Positions 60,315 through 64,000 of a DNA stretch of 64,000 nucleotides are shown piece after piece (position 1 is the stretch's first letter; every line of letters starts with the position of its first letter). Made by a program: the position numbers and the translations under genes. The notes beneath the pieces were generated by a model that was not told the DNA's origin, ran no database searches, and was given only the letters and a program-made list of their open reading frames with translations. Source of the DNA: Sordaria brevicollis (Eukaryota; Ascomycota; Sordariomycetes; Sordariales; Sordariaceae); the NCBI GenBank assembly GCA_033439795.1, contig JAUTDP010000011.1, positions 1,798,001 through 1,862,000 on the forward strand, written 5' to 3'.

Positions 60315-61495
60315 AGGATAGGGGAGGATTTCTTTTTAATTAAAAGTTTATTAAATTGCGAAAGCGATAATTTATTTAATTATTATTTCTTTTTGCAATT
60401 AATTAAAATTTTTAGTATTTTATTATTATCGGCGAATAGATGGTTTTATTCGTCGAATTGACGAATATATTGGCGTATAGTATTAATTACGAATTGATAT
60501 TAATCGAATTAATTATTATTAATAGGAACGGGATTAATAGGACGAATAGCCGGCGAATTAATTTTTATCGGAGAATTATTATAAGAAGGTATACGAATAC
60601 CGCTACTATTTTAGGGAATTCTACCATTACCGCTACGAGGCAAATTACTATTATTATTATAAGGTAAATTATTATTATTATTATAGGGGATATTATTTAA
60701 AGGAATATAATTATTAATTAAATTATTTTTATTAAAAAGGAGGAATTTATAATAGTTTTTTTAGAAGTAATTATTAATCGATTATTTTCTATAATAAATA
60801 AATTGTTTTAGGGTATTAATAAAATCGTCGTTAATAAAGCGAAGGCGAATTATGCTAGTAAATTCTTTAATAACGATACGGAGGCGGATAAAATAATTAT
60901 AGAATTCGCTATTAATCGGGTTTTTAATAACGATTTTTTTTTAGAAAGTATTACGGAAATTATAAAAGCTATAAAGTATATCGATTATATAATACGAAAT
61001 TATTAAAATATATTAAGTAATTTAATTAAATTTATTTAAAAACGAATTAAAATAAAAAATATTAATAATATAAAAAATAATAATTTATTCGGGTAATTAG
61101 GGATATAGTAAGTTAATTTAACGACGGCTTTTATATAAATATTATAACCCGGGACGGCCGGAAAGGCGAAAAGGGCTTTAATTAATTAAAGGGTATAAGC
61201 GAAATACGGGGGAATATAAATACGGTTTTGGAGAAATTAGCGTAAGGATAGAATATAATAGAAGGAGGATTTACCCTTTTTTTAATATATAGAAGAATTT
61301 ATTATTAATAAGGCGTTTAATAATATATTCGAAATTAATTTTAATATTAATATTAATCGTATTAAATATAAAGGTTAGCGAAGGAGGGTAAAAGGGAGAC
61401 GAATTTTCGCCTTTATTTTCATTAAAGGTTTTTATTATTTTATAAAATACTTTAATATATTTTCAACGGAGAATAACTATTTCGAATTAATTATT
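60315..61495 (+). pseudogene. Unassigned 3' frame (ORF3-like) of LINE-F
   Basis: A 75-codon open stretch at 60440-60667 gives the clearest reading of the N-terminal part: I-N-Y-E-L, E-L-I-I-I-N, T-N-S-R-R-I-N-F-Y-R-R, then the tandem units as T-N-T-A-T-I, N-S-T-I-T-A-T-R-Q-I-T. The same frame is open in LINE-B (4360-4542) and aligns with the T/G-rich repeats of element X, which argues that this is the coding frame. The homologous C-terminal 74-codon stretch in LINE-E (62158-62382, minus) ends in a basic region. Function unknown. Confidence 0.55.
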
Positions 61496-62000
61496 ATTAT
61501 TATTAGAAGAAGGAAAAATTTAAAAAGGCTTAAAGGATAGGGGGTTTTTATATTTAGGGGAGGGAAATCTTTACGTTAATATAAATTATAATAGAAATAT
61601 AACCGTTATAAGGGGAGGAAAAGGATAGAAAGAATAAAAGAAGGTTTAATAATTAGGAAGTTTAATAATAATTAAAAAGGTAAATAGGTAAAGGAGCGGA
61701 AAATAAAAGGCGGTAGTAAATAAAGGGACGGGATAGCGGATTAAGAAGGCGGAGTAATTTAATATTCTTATATAATAGTAAATGGAAGGGATAAAGCGGA
61801 TATTAATTGCGTTGGCGGTAGGTATATACCGCGATTATAGAACGCCGAAGAAGCGGCGCGGATAAATCCGCGCCGGGAATTATAATTAGGGTTTTTATCC
61901 GGGGCGTTTAACGTTTACGGTTTTATTCTACGGAGAATCGGAAATAGACCCCATACTATATTAGCGCTATAAATTTAGCTAGGGAATAAGAATTTTACTT
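61495..62000 (+). other. 3' UTR and tail of LINE-F
   Basis: Conserved block with hairpin 61855-61874 (8-bp stem, 4-base loop), GGTTTTTATCCGGGGCG, AGCGCT. The tail is minimal, TTTTACTT. Confidence 0.8.
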
Positions 62001-62737
62001 ATTCCCCCGCCCGTTTATTTTTTTAACCGCTATTAAACTTTTTAACCGTTAAACCCTCCTTTATTCCTTTTATTTTTTTCTTCCCCTTATAATAATTACA
62101 TCTTTATTATAATTTATATTAATATAAGGATTTCCTTCCTTTAAATATAAAAACCCCTTATCCTCCGGGCTTTTTTAAGTTTTTCTTTCCTTTAATAATA
62201 ATAATAATCGATTCGAAATAATTATTCCCTATTAAAAACGCATTAAAACGCTCCGTAAAATAATAAAAACTTCTAATAAGGATGAGGGCGAATATTCGTC
62301 TCCCCCTTACTTTCCTTCGTTGACCTTTATATTTAATATAGTTATTACCGATATTAAAATTAATTTCGAATATATTATTCATTTCCTTATTAATAATAAA
62401 TTCCTTTATATATTAAAGAAAGGGTAAATTCTCCCTCCGTTATATTTTATCCTTATATTAATTTTTCCGAAGCCGTATTTATATTCCCCTATATTTCGCT
62501 TATATTTTTTAATTAGCCGAAGCTTTTTTTACTTTTACGGCTATTCCGGGTAGCGATACTTATATAAAGGCCGTTATTAAATCGTCTTATTACATTTTTC
62601 ATTACTTAAATAAATTATTATTTTTTATGATATTAACGTTTTTTATTCTAATTCGTTCTTAAATAAATTTAATTAGGTTATTTAATATATTTTAACGGTT
62701 TCGTATTATATAATCGATACGCCTTATAATTTCTATA
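62001..62737 (-). mobile_element. LINE-E, second segment (3' UTR and end of the ORF3-like frame)
   Basis: This continues the minus-strand LINE-E and is collinear with LINE-B 3309-4045. A 74-codon open stretch at 62158-62382 covers the basic C-terminus of the 3' frame: N-I-F-E-I-N-F-N-I-G, Y-K-G-Q-R-R-K-V-R-G-R-R, then F-E-S-I-I-I-I-I. It is interrupted at about 62737 by LINE-G, and the remaining 5' part lies outside the window. Confidence 0.88.
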
Positions 62738-64000
62738 AAGTAAGATTCTTATTCTCTAGTTAAATTTATAGCGCTAATATAGCATAGGGTCTATCTCCGA
62801 TTCCCTATAGGATGAAACCGTAGGCGTTACGCGCCCCGGATAAAAACCCTGGCTATATTTCCCAGCGCGGACCTATTTACGCCGCTTCTTCGGCGTTCTA
62901 CGATTACAATATATATTTACCGCCAATGCAATTAATATCCGTTTTATCCCTTCTATTTACTATTATATTAAAATATTAAATTATTTTACCTTTTTAATTT
63001 ATTATCCTATCCTTTATTTATTACCGCTTCCCGCCTTCTATTCTTCCGCCCGTTTACTTTTTTAACCGCTATTAAACTTCTTAACCGTTAAATTTTCTTT
63101 TATTCCTTCTATCCCTTTTTTCCCCTTATTACGGTTATATTTCTATTATAATTTATATTAACGTAAAGATTTCCTTCCTTTAAATATAAAAATCCTTTAT
63201 CCCTTAGGTTTTTTTAGGCTTTTCCTTCTTTTAATAATAATAATCGATTCGAAATAACTATTCCCCGTTAGAAATATATTAAAACGTTCTATAAAATAAT
63301 AGAAACTTCCGACGAAAATAAAGGCGAGAATTTATTTCCCTTTTATTTTCCTTTACCGACCTTTATATTTAATATAATTAATACCGATATTAAAATTAAT
63401 TTCGAGCGTATTATTAAGCGTTTTATTAATAATAAATTCTTTTATATATTAGAAAAAGGGTAAATCCTCTTTCTATTACGTTTTATCCTTATATTAATTT
63501 CTTCGAAGCTATATTTATATTCTTCTATATTTTATTTATACCCTTTAATTAATTAAAGCCCTTTTCGCCTTTTCGGCCGTTCCGGGTTACAATATTTATA
63601 TAAAGGCCGTCGTTAAATCGATTTATTATATCCTTAATTATTTAAATAAATTATTATTTTTTATATTATTAATATCTCCTATTTTAATTCGTTTTTAAAT
63701 AAATTTAATTAAATTATTTAATATATTTTAGCGGTTTCGCGTTATATAATCGATATACTTTGCGGTTTTTATAATTTCCGTTATACCTTTTAAGAGAAGG
63801 TTATTAATAAAAACCCGATTAGTAGCGAATTCCGCGATTATTTTATCCGCTTCTATATTATTATTAAGGAGTTTACTGGTGCGATTCGCTTTCGCTTTAT
63901 TAATAATAATTTTACTAATATTCTAAAGTAATTTATTCGTTATAGAAAATAATCGGTTAATAATTATTTTTAAAAAGGTTATTACGAATTCTTCTTTTCT
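62738..64000 (-). mobile_element. LINE-G, 3' end (continues beyond the window)
   Basis: A fresh 3' terminus (AGTAAGATTCTTATTC on the plus strand, that is ...AAGAATCTTACT on the minus strand) starts inside LINE-E. The 3' UTR follows, with a partly decayed hairpin (62865-62884), and then the ORF3-like frame (from about 63240 to beyond 64000). It is collinear with LINE-B from 2995 to about 4260. The target duplication cannot be checked because the other end is outside. Same strand as LINE-E. Confidence 0.88.

Larger units (their letters stand above)
57254..62000 (+). mobile_element. LINE-F, 3' segment (RT, 3' frame, 3' UTR)
   Basis: It resumes after Gypsy-2, collinear with LINE-D from about 27834. 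It contains the RT, the ORF3-like frame and the 3' UTR with hairpin 61855-61874, and ends in TTTTACTT at about 62000. LINE-E resumes at the duplicated target ATTCCCCCGCCC (62001-62012). TAG is more frequent than TAA among stops here compared with LINE-C and H, suggesting C-to-T change on the coding strand dominated. Confidence 0.93.

Noticed and set aside
1..64000. Mitochondrial genome, suggested by high AT content
   Set aside because: There are no rRNA, tRNA or respiratory genes. AT content results from loss of CpA/TpG in identifiable nuclear transposons with target duplications.
1..64000. CRISPR array or tandem satellite array
   Set aside because: Long repeats are dispersed element copies. 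The only short tandem repeats seen are the 24-base coding units and simple AT/TAA runs.

Overview
This window is a block of nested transposable elements from a filamentous fungus, most likely an ascomycete. It is extremely AT-rich, and CpA/TpG are almost gone while TpA is in great excess. Coding frames are full of TAA/TAG where CAA, CAG or TGG would be expected. That is the signature of repeat-induced point mutation (RIP). I see no intact gene, no tRNA or rRNA, and no sequence I can confidently call unique host DNA. All open frames longer than about 60 codons are fragments of dead transposon genes or chance readings.

Three kinds of element explain nearly everything. (1) A Tad-like non-LTR retrotransposon (LINE), about 6.97 kb, is present in nine copies or parts (called A to I). 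Each has an ORF1, an ORF2 with endonuclease and reverse transcriptase, an unassigned 3' reading frame, a 3' UTR with a conserved hairpin and a short CTTA-type tail. (2) A Ty3/gypsy chromovirus is present in two full copies, with 286-bp LTRs and TAAAA target duplications. After removal of nested LINEs both copies are exactly 7,679 bp. (3) One 760-bp inverted-repeat DNA element has 114-bp GC-rich termini. In addition, an older diverged element (X) has a gag-like frame followed by a relative of the LINE 3' third.

Layout. 1-20369: LINE-A (minus strand, 3' end outside the window), split by Gypsy-1 (1690-16360, plus) and by the inverted-repeat element (18986-19745). Gypsy-1 in turn contains LINE-B (2995-9972, minus). 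20370-23652: 3' half of LINE-C (plus). 23653-25605 and 32593-33050: element X, split by LINE-D (25606-32577, plus). 33051-33362 and 62001-62737: LINE-E (minus), split by LINE-F (about 33363-62000, plus). LINE-F is itself split by Gypsy-2 (35600-57248, plus), which holds LINE-H (39568-46544) and LINE-I (49885-56852), both plus. 62738-64000: 3' end of LINE-G (minus), inserted in LINE-E and leaving the window.

The order of events follows from the nesting. LINEs were present first, the chromovirus inserted into LINEs, and further LINEs then inserted into the chromovirus, so both families were active over the same period. RIP is heaviest inside the elements and fades towards several of their outer ends. 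There the original sequence (outer halves of the LTRs, first 150 bp of the LINEs) is still partly readable.

Coordinates of element ends were fixed by target-site duplications and by comparing interrupted with uninterrupted copies by eye. Borders of individual reading frames inside elements are approximate, within about 10 to 50 bases.
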